From positions 6,002,723 to 6,066,722 of the forward strand of contig CM035809.1 of the NCBI GenBank assembly GCA_020466095.1: a stretch of DNA of 64,000 nt, written 5' to 3'. Both the position numbers and the translations under genes were made by a program. Within the stretch, counting starts at the first letter, position 1. Each line of letters starts with the position of its first letter. Positions 19,831-31,810 of this stretch are shown piece by piece. The notes under the pieces were generated by a model. That model saw nothing but the letters and a program-made list of their open reading frames with translations, was not told the DNA's origin and ran no database searches. This DNA comes from Chlorops oryzae. Taxonomy: Eukaryota; Arthropoda; Insecta; Diptera; Chloropidae.

Positions 19831-20930
19831 GAAGAAATTTTAAAGATCGTTACCAATATCAGTTTGCCTCGGCATAAATCAACAGTCTTTAAAACAATCT
19901 CCTTAAGAAAATTGTTTCCAAATTTTTTCGGACGCGGAGCCCTTGAAAGACATAAAATATTTTGGAGGAGCCCCGCCTTATTTGTTAATATGGCACTATT
20001 CACCGGCAATAAATAGTTCCCATACAATTGGCACCTTCGTGGAATTGATGATGAAAATGTATAACGAAATACAAGTAAGGATTTATATTTTATATTTAAA
20101 AGATAAATAAGCACAAGTAAACACGATTTTTGTGTCTGATTCTGTATATAGAATCCGACTACTTTTACCTTATTAAATATAAAATAATTATTTTTTTTTT
20201 AACAAGTAATTGTATTCTATGGTTCAGAAGCACGATATTTGAGAATTTTTTGCCGGGCTCGAATTTCTAGGGACTTTTTCTCAAAATTCCCTCAAGAAGT
20301 ACCATACTGTAATGTTCAATTGATACTTCTCTACGTAAACTTTCTACAAATACAAGAAGAAATCGACACTTGAAACAATGTATTTTAATCGTTTCAATCA
20401 AGCCAGTCGATACTTCAAGAGTTTAGCATTCAATCGGATTTAAATAAACTGAATTTTTTTCAAACAAGTAGACCGTATTTAGCGAAGAATGTGATTAATC
20501 CAATATTGGAAGCTACATACTGGAGGATTCTTGGAAACATCGATTGGGAACGCTAGTTTATTGATGCTCTGAAAAAGTTTAAAACTACAAAATGCCAATA
20601 ACGGTATAATATAATCATTTAAAAAATCTCTAAGAAAACTTCGTCAATAGGGCAACATGTATTATTCGAAAACTCGATAAACTTGTAATTTTAACGTATA
20701 AAATATATATGAGAAGCCAGTCCGATGCCATTAATATCAAAGCTTTAGCCGATATCAAATCGGATTCATAAAGAACCGGAATTATTATCAGAAAACACTC
20801 CACAAAACAGAAAGGAAAATTTGGTTTGTTAAATAGATAATAAGCACTACATAACAGTTGGCTGGATCGTATTATGGAAACCACATTTTCAAACTGAACA
20901 AATATGGGTTTTTAAGCCTGATCATGCCCA
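19831..20930. other. Intergenic stretch with inverted and direct remnants of the duplicated unit
   Basis: No gene is seen. The part 20230-20420 weakly matches, in inverted orientation, the flank of the C-terminal fragments (as does 40383-40640). The part about 20650-20780 matches 40800-40930 directly, so the upstream regions of genes B and C share an older common layout. Confidence 0.45.
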
Positions 20931-21798
20931 CATATAGCCATTTCTTCAAAACAACATCTTTGAATGATGTTTTTGGTCGCCTTTTTTGTGGTTAGTGTGC
21001 AACCAAGATCAGATGGATTCGGATCGAGTGAACTCAAAAACATATAGCACGAATTGTCAGACCGTCGAAATTAATAACCAGGTGTGACAATGTGCTGGTT
21101 AGTTTGTTTTGGATTTTCCAAGTTGAACTGCGCTTCGCAGTAATTCTTGCCGAATCAGCATATGCGACCACCATTCCACCTGTTATACTTAAGACAAAAC
21201 ATTTAATTAAATTGAATTGGGTTGTTGAGAAGTTTGAAAGCTCCTTCGATTAACTGGTAAACAATACTCAACTGACACAATAAAGCATTTTCTATTTGTT
21301 ATTTATTTTCACTTTGTGCGAAATTCTGGGTTTTGCCAAAGTAGAAAATAGCAACAGGTGACTTCAAAGCATAACAAAGACGGTGTATCTAAGTGTTTTT
21401 ATTTAACGCAAACAAATTATTTTCTTTTTATGTTAGCTGTATATCTGAACCATGTTTAGAGCACTGGGATGGTGCAATCGACAAAATTTCATTGTTTTTT
21501 GTCCTAGCCCTTTCACTACCACTGCCACAATACAACCCAAAGTTATAAGCAATTTAGCTTGTATCAACTTTACTTTCCCTTACAAATAGCACTACATTGG
21601 TACTGCTATTTAAAACTTGTCACATGGTTTCAATTAAGCTAAGCACTAAATGAATGATACTTGTACAAGAAAATGCAGTGATTCATCTTAGTAAAAGAAA
21701 AGCTTTGCGCTTATTAGAAAAAGGCACAAGAAGGGCTAAATCACGAGTTTAGATACTGAATGTTTTTTATATTTGTTTTATATTTTTGGTTTGATTTA

Positions 21799-22697
21799 CA
21801 CTGAAGTGCAAAACTGTAACATGTTATTACAATTCTAAGTTTACAAGCTGTTATTTTCTTTAATATAATTACTCGTTATAAGTTTTTGTTGTTGTTGGGT
21901 TGGTCCATTATTATTCTCTCTGCAGGAAGAGTGTGAGGTATATTGACTTATAGAATTAAAAGTAGCAGAGAAAAATGTAAGAGGTGGTTCGATTATGGTT
22001 TGAGGGCGTATTTCGAACAATGGTGCCGGTTGATTGGTACACATCGGTCGAATAATTTGTCAGAAGCAGTACCTATATATTCTGCAACAAAATATTCCCG
22101 ATGTTGCAAGAAACATGGATTGTGGTGCTGAAAATGTGATCTTCACCAAATCAAAAACCCAAAACACACCGCTCCTATCGAACCAAACTGGTCTAAAATC
22201 CAAATGTTTTGTGTTTTAGTGTGGCCACTTCAATTTGCGGATATGAATCCGATAGAAAATTTTTGGAGCCACCTCTAATCACAAATTTCCACGTACCCAA
22301 GACTACCAAGAGGAATGACTGAGCTCTGGGAACAAACAAAGGAAGTTTAGGAATCGTTTCCGGCTTAATTTGTACGTAGATATACGAGTAGTATACCAGA
22401 TCATATAAGCGAATCAAATGCAATAAAAGTAATTGGGGAAAATATGAAATTTATCACTTTTTAAAATTTTATATAATAAAAAATCGCGAGTGCAAAACTG
22501 TAACATTAGACTTTTCTCACATTTTGCTCTGGTACTTTTAATTCTTTCAGTCAATCTACCTCACGCTCTTCCTGCAGAGAGAATAATGTGGACCAATCCA
22601 ACAATAACAAAAACTTATAACGATTAATTTTATTAAAGAAAATAACAGCTTCTAAATTTATAATTGTAGCAACATGTTACGGTTTTGCCCTTCAGTG
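21799..22697 (+). mobile_element. Tc1-like element with about 145-bp inverted ends, dead
   Basis: The ends CACTGAAGTGCAAAACTGTA and the inverted ...TTTTGCCCTTCAGTG extend as about 145-bp inverted repeats to near GTGAGGTA (21939) and its complement. TA flanks the element (21797-21798, 22698-22699). Unit 3 has the empty site near 42321-42330. Unit 1 keeps a right end. The middle carries Tc1-type transposase debris. Confidence 0.75.
22140..22276 (+). pseudogene. Tc1-like transposase C-terminal debris
   Basis: In shifting frames the + strand reads LHQIKNPKHT then WPLQFADMNPIENFWSHL before a stop. These echo the Tc1-family motifs QDNDPKHT and WP..SPD.NPIENLW. The second catalytic aspartate is lost and frames change between the motifs, so no active enzyme can be made. 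Confidence 0.6.
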
Positions 22698-22942
22698 TAT
22701 ATATTTCTTTTTCTTATTCCTTTCGCTTTTATTTTTCTTATGAAGAACGTCGCTGGCTGACGCAAATGTCTTTGTAGACGTTGTACATCTGCAAAAGAAC
22801 TTTCCGTTACTTTAATCAACTTTTTTATTTATGAAAGTATACAATGCGTTTAGTAAAAAGCTGTTCAAATTTTTAATTAAGACAAAAATAACATCTGGCT
22901 TTTTTGCAATGCATTTGAGGAAAATCCCATAAAAAGTTTTTG

Positions 22943-22976
22943 TATAAAAAGGCTGTTCCGCTCTTCAAAAATCAGT
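22943..22976 (+). promoter_or_regulatory. Core promoter of gene B: TATA box and initiator
   Basis: TATAAAAA at 22943-22950 and TCAGT at 22972-22976 have the same spacing and almost the same surroundings as in genes A and C. The predicted start A is 22974, which gives a 40-base 5' UTR. Confidence 0.85.
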
Positions 22977-23013
22977 AATATCTCTTACAATCAGATAGGA
23001 TAGACCAACGACA

Positions 23014-25932
23014 ATGAGTATCTTATTTAACTTCATTTTCTTCGGTGTCGTTGCGTTTGCAGCTGTAGACGCTGTTGGACCAATTTCCCCCCTAGATCTT
23101 GGCATTGATCTAGACTTATTTGGTGGTGGGAACACCAATCTTGGCTTTGGTCTTGTGGCGCCTGGAAATGTCAATTTAAATGCTGCTTTGGGACTGAACA
23201 ATGGATTTGATCTACTTGGTGCTGAAATCGGTGGCTCTGGATCAAACGCTGCTCAAAATTCCGCGTCTCAATGGAGTACTTCTGGATCACCTGCTAGTCA
23301 ACAGTCTTCTTATGGTTCATCTTCGAAGACACAGTCGGCATATCAAGTAAATACCGCTGGGGAATCTTCTGATCAACAGGGTGCTGTTGGATGGTCTAAT
23401 AATGGAAATTCGGAAGGAACTCATAATCTTGGAGAGACTGCTGGCCTTAGTGTTGGCGCAAGCCCTGGATTGCTCAATCTCGATGCTGTATTGGGACTTA
23501 ACACTGGATTGACACTATCTGATGGCGAAACCAGTGCCTTTGGATCAAACGCTGCTCAAAATTCAGCTTCTCAATGGAGAACTTCTGGATGGATTCCGAG
23601 TCAACAGACTTCCAACGGTGGATCGACAAATGGAAATTCGGATTACCAAGTGATTGCTACTGGACCTATAGCTGGTCAACAAGGTACTATTGGTGGAGCT
23701 GCTAATGGAAATTCGGCTTTTCAAATGAATTCTGCTGGAGTTATCGCTGATCAACAAGCTGCTGTTAAAGCAACTGGTAATGGAAATTTGGCTTCTCAAA
23801 TGAATTCTGCTGGAGTTACCGCTGGTCAACAGGGTGCTGTTGGAGCAACTGGTAATGGAATTTCGGCTTCTCAAATGTATTCTGGTATTGTTACTGTTGG
23901 CCAACAAGATGCTGTTAGAGCAACTGGTAGTGGAAATTCGGCTTCTCAAATGAATTCTGCTGCAGTTACAGCTGGTCAACAGGGTGCTGTTGGAGCAACT
24001 GGAAATGGAAATTCGGCTTCTCAAATGTATTCTGGTGGAGTTACCGCTGGCCAACAAGGTGCTGTTAGAGCAACTGGTAGTGGGAATTCGGCTTCCCAAA
24101 TGAATTCTGCTGGAGTTACCGCTGGTCAACAGGGTGCTATAGGTGGAGCTGGTAATGTCAACTCGGCTTTTCAAATGAATCCTGCTGGAGTTACCGCTGG
24201 TCAACAAGGTGCTGTTAGAGCAACTGGTACTGAAAATTCGGGTTCTCAAATGAATCCTGCTGGAGTTACCACTGATCAACAAGGTGCTGTTAGAGCAACT
24301 GGTAGTGGATATTCGGCTTCTCAAATGCATACTGCTGGAGTAACCACTGGTCAACAAGGTTCTGTTGGAGCAACCGGTAATTCTGGCCCAATTATTGCCG
24401 CAATCATTAAACCGGTCGATTTGGATGCTGGTTTGGGACTCAGCACAGGCTGGCCAATAATTGCAGCAAATACCGGTGCTTCTGGATCAAACACTGCTCA
24501 TAATTCTGGTTCTCAGATAAGAACTTCTGGATGGTCTACGAGTCAACAGACTTCTAACGGTGCATCAACAAATGGAAACTCTGCTTCTCAAGGGAATTCC
24601 GCTGGACTTACCGCTGGTCAACAAGGTACTATTGGTGCAGTTGCTAATGGAAATTCAGCTTCTCAAATGAGTTCTGCTGGAGTTAAAGCTGGTCAACAAG
24701 GTGCTGTTGGAGCAACTGGTAATGGAAATTTGAATTCTCAAATGTATTCTGGTGGAGTTACCGCTGGCCAACAAGGTGCTGTTAGAGCAACTGGTAGTGG
24801 AAATTCGGCTTCTCAAATGAATTCTGCTGGAGTTACCGCTGGTCAACAGGGTGCTATTGGTGGAGCTGCTAATGGAAATTCGGCTTCTCAAATGAACTCT
24901 GCTGGAGTTAGCGCTGGTCAGCAAGGTGCTGTTAGAGCAACCGGTAATTCTGGCCCAATTATTGCCGCAATCATTAAACCGGTCGATTTGGATGCTGGTT
25001 TGGGACTCAGCACAGGCTGGCCAATAATTGCAGCAAATACCGGTGCTTCTGGATCAAACACTGCTCATAATTCTGGTTCTCAGATTAGAACTTCTGGATG
25101 GTCTGCGAGTCAACAGACTTCTAACGGTGCATCAACAAATGGAAACTCGGCTTCTCAAGCAAATTCCGCTGGAGTAACCGCTGGTCAACAAGGTGCTGTT
25201 GGAGCAACTGGTAATGAAAATTGGGCTTCCCAGATGTACCCTGCTGGAGTTACCGCTGGTCAACAAGGTTCGGTTGGAGCAATTGGTAATGGAAATTGGG
25301 CTTCTCAAATGTATCCTGCTGGAGTTACCGCTGGTCAACAAGGTGCTGTTGGAGTAACTGGTAATGGAAATTGGGCTGCCCAGATGTACCCTGCTGGAGT
25401 TACCGCTGGTCAACAAGGTTCAGTTAGAGCAACTGGTAACGGAATTTCGTCTTCCCAAGTAAATTCTGCTGGAGCTTCTACAGGTAAGCAGACATTATAT
25501 GGTGCATCTGCAAATGAAAATGCAGCTAACAGCATTAATCTTGGAGAATCTGCTGTTATAGGTATTTATGCATATCCCAAAAAACTGAATTTGGCTAATA
25601 ATTTGCAATTTTACACAGGCATTCAATTACCTGCTACAAAAATTGGTGCTTCTGGATCCTACGCTACTAACAATTCTGCTTCTCAATGGGGTACTCTTGG
25701 AGCATCTGCTGGTCAAAGGGCTGCTAATGGAGCATCGAATAATGGAGTGTCAACTTATCAAAGGAATTCTGCTGAATTATCCGCTGGTCAAGGTGCTGCT
25801 TCCAGAGGGGCTTTGGGCTTAAATTCTGATGCTGCAATATCTGCTAACGTACCCTTGTCACTTTCAGTGGGAAGTTCTGCGGGTAGACGCAATCAGTTTA
25901 CACCCGGCTTGCTAGGTATCAAATTGGGTTAA
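23014..25932 (+). CDS. Gene B: secreted modular repeat protein, 972 aa
   Basis: This is a paralogue of gene A with the same signal peptide (one residue changed, FIFFG for FISFG), Gly/Leu-rich N-terminal region, 20 modules of 25 residues, two 64-residue spacers and the GRRNQF...GIKLG tail. No cysteine is seen. The modules are grouped 10, 5 and 5 rather than 9, 6 and 5. The gene is open throughout without splicing. A consensus donor GTAAGC (25484) and acceptor ACACAG (to 25618) would remove 135 bases in frame, giving a 927-residue form, so two isoforms are possible. Function is unknown; a structural secretion is an inference from composition and repeats. Confidence 0.85.
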   Translation: MSILFNFIFFGVVAFAAVDAVGPISPLDLGIDLDLFGGGNTNLGFGLVAPGNVNLNAALGLNNGFDLLGAEIGGSGSNAAQNSASQWSTSGSPASQQSSYGSSSKTQSAYQVNTAGESSDQQGAVGWSNNGNSEGTHNLGETAGLSVGASPGLLNLDAVLGLNTGLTLSDGETSAFGSNAAQNSASQWRTSGWIPSQQTSNGGSTNGNSDYQVIATGPIAGQQGTIGGAANGNSAFQMNSAGVIADQQAAVKATGNGNLASQMNSAGVTAGQQGAVGATGNGISASQMYSGIVTVGQQDAVRATGSGNSASQMNSAAVTAGQQGAVGATGNGNSASQMYSGGVTAGQQGAVRATGSGNSASQMNSAGVTAGQQGAIGGAGNVNSAFQMNPAGVTAGQQGAVRATGTENSGSQMNPAGVTTDQQGAVRATGSGYSASQMHTAGVTTGQQGSVGATGNSGPIIAAIIKPVDLDAGLGLSTGWPIIAANTGASGSNTAHNSGSQIRTSGWSTSQQTSNGASTNGNSASQGNSAGLTAGQQGTIGAVANGNSASQMSSAGVKAGQQGAVGATGNGNLNSQMYSGGVTAGQQGAVRATGSGNSASQMNSAGVTAGQQGAIGGAANGNSASQMNSAGVSAGQQGAVRATGNSGPIIAAIIKPVDLDAGLGLSTGWPIIAANTGASGSNTAHNSGSQIRTSGWSASQQTSNGASTNGNSASQANSAGVTAGQQGAVGATGNENWASQMYPAGVTAGQQGSVGAIGNGNWASQMYPAGVTAGQQGAVGVTGNGNWAAQMYPAGVTAGQQGSVRATGNGISSSQVNSAGASTGKQTLYGASANENAANSINLGESAVIGIYAYPKKLNLANNLQFYTGIQLPATKIGASGSYATNNSASQWGTLGASAGQRAANGASNNGVSTYQRNSAELSAGQGAASRGALGLNSDAAISANVPLSLSVGSSAGRRNQFTPGLLGIKLG
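23629..25512 (+). repeat. 75-bp/192-bp modular coding repeat array of gene B
   Basis: The array is 1884 bp, again exactly 20 x 75 + 2 x 192, although the unit order differs from gene A. Spacers begin at about 24382 and 24949, 567 bp apart, or 192 + 5 x 75. Equal total length with different grouping points to gain and loss of whole units. Confidence 0.9.
25484..25618 (+). other. Candidate optional in-frame intron in gene B
   Basis: The 135-bp interval starts GTAAGC and ends ACACAG, with a CTAAT branch-like word at 25595-25599, about 20 bases before the acceptor. Both junctions fall after the first base of a glycine codon, so splicing keeps the frame. The matching sequence in gene A starts GTCAGC, a poorer donor. 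Confidence 0.4.
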
Positions 25933-25956
25933 AGTTGTTGTGTTCCAGCCTTGCAT

Positions 25957-25962
25957 AATAAA
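25957..25962 (+). promoter_or_regulatory. Polyadenylation signal of gene B
   Basis: AATAAA lies 25 bases after the stop, followed by two further AATAAA words, as in gene A. Confidence 0.65.
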
Positions 25963-25989
25963 GTGCAAGTATGTGTTTCGAATAAAATG

Positions 25990-28900
25990 AAATGAATAAA
26001 GTTTTGATAATTATAAAGCATTTCGAGGTTTTATCATATATTGAGAATGAAAATTTCCCGGGGTTCTCAAACAAACGAATTTTTTGAAATATTAATATTT
26101 TGGGACAGTTTAGTTTTTTTTAAAAACAGCTCGATTAAAATAATTTAGAAATTATATACAATTTTAGCTGTTCTTCGAACACCATCTTTAAGTTTTCACA
26201 AATCGAAGAACCAGTGGCGGATTTACCTTATAGGCAACAAAGGCAGCTGCTTAGGGCGCCAACTTGTAAGGGGCGGGAAATGCTGACCGTCAATCCATCA
26301 ATAACAGAATAAGTGAAAATTAGACTGCTGTCTAGGGCCGCAATTATAGTGGAAGCAAAGCTGAAGCTGAAGCGTAAGCTGTCCTGTATTTGTTGTTGCG
26401 AAAATACAACAAACACATGACAGCTTACGCTTCAGCTTCAGCTTCCGCTTTGCTTCCACTATAATTGCGGCCTAAGTGGACACCAGTCCGAAACACCAAC
26501 CAAAAGGCTGCTTTAGCGGCCGCAACAATTCCGACTGTTAGACTCGTCCGATAACTAATCATAGATGTGTGTAAAACGTTACGAACACCTTCACAATAGA
26601 CCACCCGTCCGGACAAGAAATCCGAGTATGCCATTAACGCAGTAGTCCGCGTCAGCCTCGTGCTTGTTTTATTATGGTGACAACACTGTTTTCATAAATA
26701 TTTGGACGCCCGTTCAAACGTGAGAAGCAATATTTGGAAAAAAGGAGGCTGAAATTTTTTGTAAGTAAATATCATCTTCTGAGTAGATAACGCCGAGTTG
26801 TTCAGTTCTCAAAATTTTCCCTAATTCTGAAATTCACCTTATAAGAGAATTCGGACGTGACAAAGTACGAAAAAAAAGTTATTTTTTCCGGAAGTACCAA
26901 AAAAAATATACTGGAAAAATTGATAACTCATATTTTCAAATAAATAAATTGAAATTTGAAAGAATGTTTATCATTATTCCAAATTTTGACAAATCTGACC
27001 TAAAAGGATAACGTTTTGAAAGCTTTTAAATTGGTTGCAGCATGAACTCCATTGCTTATGACGAAATGTTGACATCCGACATGGAAAGCAAACGATTTGT
27101 AGGCGTCGAACTTTCAGAAATGCACCAAAGAGTAAACGAAATGACTTCAAAGATGTTGCAGCAATTTTGCTAGTAGCTGAACTCGATTGCAGGAGTACTC
27201 GCCTTATGATATCTTTCGTTTTGAGCATTTTGCTTTCAATTCTTTTCGATCTTTTTCAACTAAAAATAATCAACAAAAGTAAAAGATAAAACGGAAGTCT
27301 TAAATTGTGTCGAATGCAAATTTTAGACCATTGCAGCCCGAATGAGAGGGGAAGGTCAACCTAAAGCCAACTTAAAAATAAAATGCGAGCCAAAGTGAAA
27401 AAGTTGTTTTCTTCTCTCACGTCAAATAGATTTCTACGTGTGGGATTTTTTTAAGCCACAGAATTCCCCGCTGTTGATTTACATTTGAAATGTTTTATGT
27501 CAAGTGTGTGAGCAATAAATAACGGTTAAAGCACAGGATTGAAGGAAATAAAAAGAAGTCCTTACGAAAACTTTTTCGTCGTTCATAGCAAAGATTCGCA
27601 TAAAATTTGAGCTTGCTGTGCTCTTTTCTTCGTTTTTCAAGAAAATAAATTTTTTTTACCAGAATTGAGAAGGTCCTTTTCTCGTTTATGTGAATAGAAG
27701 TTTGAGTTTTTAAGCAAGTTCCATAAATGTTCTTTTACAATCTCAAACGCAAATCATCCGTTTTTCGTACGAATTCACCATAGCATGGAGTCGATTAAAT
27801 TGTAGATCTCAAGGAACGGAAGGAAAGGAGAAAATTTTTCCAAGCTTTTGCTTTATTCCAAAATAAACCTTTGTCACACTTGACTGTGTGCGAACGAAAT
27901 CGAACGATGGCACACCGAAAAGGCACTTTAAGTCTGCTAAGTTTGCATATACATAGTTTAAAATGAGTGTCACATGGGATTTTAAATGGATGCAAGGATG
28001 AATTGACATGTGTATGATATGACATATATATGATGCATGTGAGTGGCTTTTTGTTTGTTATTTCATATTTAAAGAACGTTTTCTAGGATCATCGGTTTGA
28101 GTTTCATATATTGAAAGTATTTGCTTAGTAAATTTAAGCACCAAATTCGGGATTGTCCTTTTCAAATTGAAAGTTCTCAGAGTGGAAAGGTTACTGAATG
28201 ACAATTCTGAGGACCAAATTATATTCGCGGGAACCAAAGATCCCATAGTTTTGGGATATTTATGTACCTATAAACATTTAATTGCATTCCAATTTTTCTA
28301 TTGCATATTTTCCACTATTACATTCCATTGCATTAAAATTCGACGCAGAATATCTGCCTTTGAACAAATAATTGAAGGAGTCCTTGTTCTCTAATTACAA
28401 TACGGTCTCCTGCGATTCTTATGAAAATGGTTTCATCCATATTTTTCACACAAAAAGTTGTTAAAGAGTTTATAAAAATTGTTTTATAACCACCATTTTT
28501 ACATTCTCGCTCTTCACATACCAGAGATGGAATAATGTAACATGTGCCTTCGAAGAGAAACACCTTCGCAGTAGAACTTCATACGCCGAGAGCTGGAAAG
28601 TCACCCTCACTATGCTCATTTGTTTAAGCAGAAAGGACTTTGGAATGAGGAAAGTGAAATTGGAGAGGATCTGAGGACTTGTTTATACATTTGGTGGTAT
28701 GTGGCTTGCGGTTTACTCCCCTGGCGCGTAAATTAGGAAAAAAAAAAAAAATTTTTTCTTTTTTGTTATGTCACATTGATGAGAAGAAATGATTTAAAAT
28801 TAAAATCGGATGAATATTATTTTTCCAACATAGCTGTGTAACGTTTTCGAAATTTCTCTGCAATCGCAGTTACGCTTGCAATATAACCATATCCTTCCAT

Positions 28901-30839
28901 GGGAAATAATAAACTCCTGAAAAATTAAAAGTCGTCTGAAGATTTAAGTTGCAAAACCCCAAAATATTGAAAAGCCTTTCCTTGGACGTTGAAGGCACCA
29001 TCCCACGAAAATAGTGTTTTCAAAGCTCTTTAGATTTATATTAATCTTGACTTTTTGAAATTTATTCGAAATTCATGTAAATATATTCCAAAACCTCAGA
29101 ACACGTGCGACCAAGCAAAAGAAACAGTAGCAGCCGACCAGACCTCCAAGGGAGACAAAAACACATGAAAGGCAAAAATCGTGCACAAAAAGGATTTGAT
29201 GCTGTTTTTCCAGGCACTTCGTCCATTTGGAGCATGCACATTCTACGGTAATCAAAAAATACTATCCCGAATATCGAAAATCAACGGATTCGTACTTTCA
29301 GGTCATGTAAGCAGAGGAAATAGTAGAAAACTTTGTTGTTCGCAGCTTTCAACCTTTATGATTTTTCGGATATATGAATTGTTTCAGTTGCTTTATTAAT
29401 TGCTTTTCTTTACAATGGGGAAATTTTCTGTGAAATGAATATGTTTCAATCCAAAATAGTTTTTCGCAGTTAACCGAAAGGATTTCGTTGTTTTTTACTC
29501 CGAATTCGTGGAAATGGCGATGGTTGGTTTCTTCAGTTTTATCAGTTGAATGAGTCTCTACCGAAAATTTATTGTATTATTTTAACATCCTTGAGATTAC
29601 CAATTCAAATTATCCAATTGTTCAATCTTTGGACTTGGTAAATTGATTCAATGCTCTTTGGAAGGCTCAAAGTAAAATGTAATTTTCATTCTTGTCATTC
29701 GAAAATGATTTTAATGACAATTTGGGAACGCCAGGAGTCTAGAAACATTATGTGAACCCATATGCTACGGTAAGCTAGGTATTGACTGTATGTTTATGTA
29801 CATAGATAGTCTAATATAAACATTGTCGAGGTGACTTTTTGCGTTCTAACACTCAACACGCGCTTAGTTCTTACTTTCGCGAATCTTTTTGACAGGAACC
29901 TTTCCCAATCGCATATTGTGCAATCGAAAATGACAAATCGAATTTTGCCATTGATTGATCCTTTCGACTCTGTTCGTTCCAGTATCCCTAATTAAGACAC
30001 TCTCTCTTACGGATAAATGAAAGTAGTTCAGTTCTCATGTTATGATAAATGTTCTTTTTTTTTTGTAATTTTTGCAAGACTCATCTCAGCTTACAATATA
30101 CCAAGGGCTAAGAAGAGCTTTTTGGTGAATTAATTTTAACGGGTCATTTGGCTTAAAGGCATAATGAATAATGCGAACACAATTAATCAGAATTAAAACG
30201 GTAATCCAAGAGTAAAAGAGCTGCTCCTTTATGATAATCACCGAATCTGTCACTTGTCTGAATGTTTTTTTAAATTTTTTTTATTTGATATGATATGAAA
30301 AGAAGAGAAAAAAGATCCATACAGTTGGCATAAATTTAATTCCTTAAATTACTGCCATATGCCAATTCCATTGTGGCGTTATTAAATCAGAAATATTTCT
30401 CCATTTTATACTCAATAGTTCATGTGATTGAAATTGAAACGAAGCGAATCATTACAATCAAACGTTGGGGTCTCTGCAATTTTCGAAGAAATTTAAAGCT
30501 TGGAAATTTTGCTAGCTTGCCGTTAATTTCCATATCATTGATCATCGGGGCTCGAATTTTGTTGCTTTTATAAATTTAAAGCATAGATAGTTTATGGAGT
30601 AAAAATTTTGTTCAACTCACTTATAATTAAGATACAAATCGATTTTGAATATGAATATGAAAATTTTTCAAGTTAAAAAAGCGGTTTGAAGTTCAACTTC
30701 GCTAAACTTATTCGCAAAATGTTAGTAAGAAAAATTTTTGCCCCATAAATTATGCTTTAATTTTATAAAAGCAGCAAAATCTGAGCCCTGTTAATCATTC
30801 ATCGAAGTATACGTAACGTAGATATGTGTCTCCCAGCTG
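25990..30839. other. Duplicated non-coding 3' flank of gene B
   Basis: No gene is supported. Bases 25990-27990 are shared with units 1 and 3. Bases 27990-29780 are shared with unit 3 only (49303-51062). Bases 29790-30839 have no match elsewhere in the window. Short frames here are not preserved as proteins between copies. Confidence 0.55.
26336..26472. mobile_element. 137-bp palindromic MITE
   Basis: The arms GGCCGCAATTATAGTGGAAG and CTTCCACTATAATTGCGGCC face each other and continue through AAGCTGAAGCTGAAGCGTAA and its complement. The equivalent places in units 1 and 3 lack it. Flanking TAG/TAA could be a worn 3-bp target duplication. Confidence 0.7.
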
Positions 30840-31025
30840 TAAAAATATTCATGAAACATGCATGAATCATGCCTCTTAAGGGTGCATGCATGCCAACCTT
30901 CCATGCCTCTGGATTTCTTTTTTATACAGGCTTGTCATAGAAATTCATGCATAGACAAAAACTGTTTGATTAATGCTTGATAACCCACGAAACATATCTT
31001 CCCTACCATGCATGAATCAATGATC
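30840..31025 (-). repeat. Inverted copy of the CATG-rich flank repeat
   Basis: This is the reverse-complement counterpart of about 6115-6300 and 52265-52445. It shares CATGAATCATGCCTCTTAAG, GCATGCATGCCAACCTTCCA and a TATACAGGCTTGTCAT word. In units 1 and 3 the segment is in the other orientation at the corresponding junction. Confidence 0.6.
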
Positions 31026-31059
31026 CTGAGAACACAATAATCCAATTGCTGGAATTCGT

Positions 31060-31142
31060 TCGCCTAAACAAGCAGTAACAATCCGATGTAGGCGGGTTCA
31101 GTCCCCGCTGCGGCGGGCGTAATTTTTTTTTAAATTTTTTTT
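31060..31142 (+). ncRNA. tRNA-like T-arm/B-box followed by T-runs
   Basis: GCGGG TTCAGTC CCCGC at 31092-31108 is a perfect 5-bp stem with a 7-nt loop, as in a tRNA T arm and overlapping an internal Pol III B-box. T-runs follow at 31121 onward. I cannot build the other arms, so this is a tRNA-derived fragment or SINE-like piece, not a tRNA gene. Confidence 0.35.
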
Positions 31143-31399
31143 TTTTTGGTGAATACTTAGGTAGATAGTAATATAACATTTCAAAATATTTCAAAACTTA
31201 GAGAAATAACTTGCTCTCATCCAAACATTAATAATGGAAAAAAAAAAAAATGTGTAAGCACTTGTTGTATGCATGACGTGTCTGACGACTGGATAGGAAA
31301 CTTTAGTTTATAACTGCCAACTCGCTTTCTACCCCCGCCCCCCTAATTGGGTCAAACTTTACCACAAATTTGAAAATTTACTTTGCATCTTTCTAAGTC

Positions 31400-31495
31400 C
31401 CAATTTTTCTGCCTGCGACAGGAATCGAACGCAAGCCCTCCAGGTTACAAATCGCAACACGCTCCCATTACGCTACCGAGAGATCTCATTCGCGA
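31400..31495 (-). ncRNA. Degenerate tRNA-like A-box/B-box pair
   Basis: On the minus strand CTCGGTAGCGTAATGGGAG resembles a Pol III A-box and, about 40 bases on, GCGTTCGATTCC resembles a B-box. The T stem does not pair properly, so it is not a functional tRNA. It is probably a tRNA-derived repeat. Confidence 0.35.
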
Positions 31496-31599
31496 GTGCT
31501 ACATTTAATATATGAACGTTCGAAAAAGTCGAACTGTAGAGGCCTCGTATGTATGTACGGTATCTTTATAACATACATATTAGTTTGGGTGGATTTGCG

Positions 31600-31810
31600 A
31601 TGTACTTAAGAGATTCAACGTTTTCAAGGATTCATGAATCAAACAGGATCATGAACGCATCAATCATGAATACTACGAGCATGCGTTCTTGTTTAACAAC
31701 TGGAGAAGAAATGTTTCATATGTTTTCAAGGCGTCGTGAAACATGCATAATCATGAACGCACGAATCATGAATCCAACTGCATGCGTGCATGTTTTTACA
31801 ACCGGGCTAC
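31600..31810. repeat. CATG-rich imperfect tandem duplication
   Basis: Two copies of a roughly 100-bp stretch follow each other. Each contains ATCATGAACGCA, AATCATGAAT, a GCATGCGT word and a TT(A)ACAAC tail. The CATG-rich composition is shared with the flank repeats at 6100-6300 and 30840-31025. Confidence 0.55.

Noticed and set aside
31060..31142. A functional tRNA gene
   Set aside because: Only the T-arm pairs. No acceptor, D or anticodon arm could be built, so I kept it as a tRNA-like motif only.
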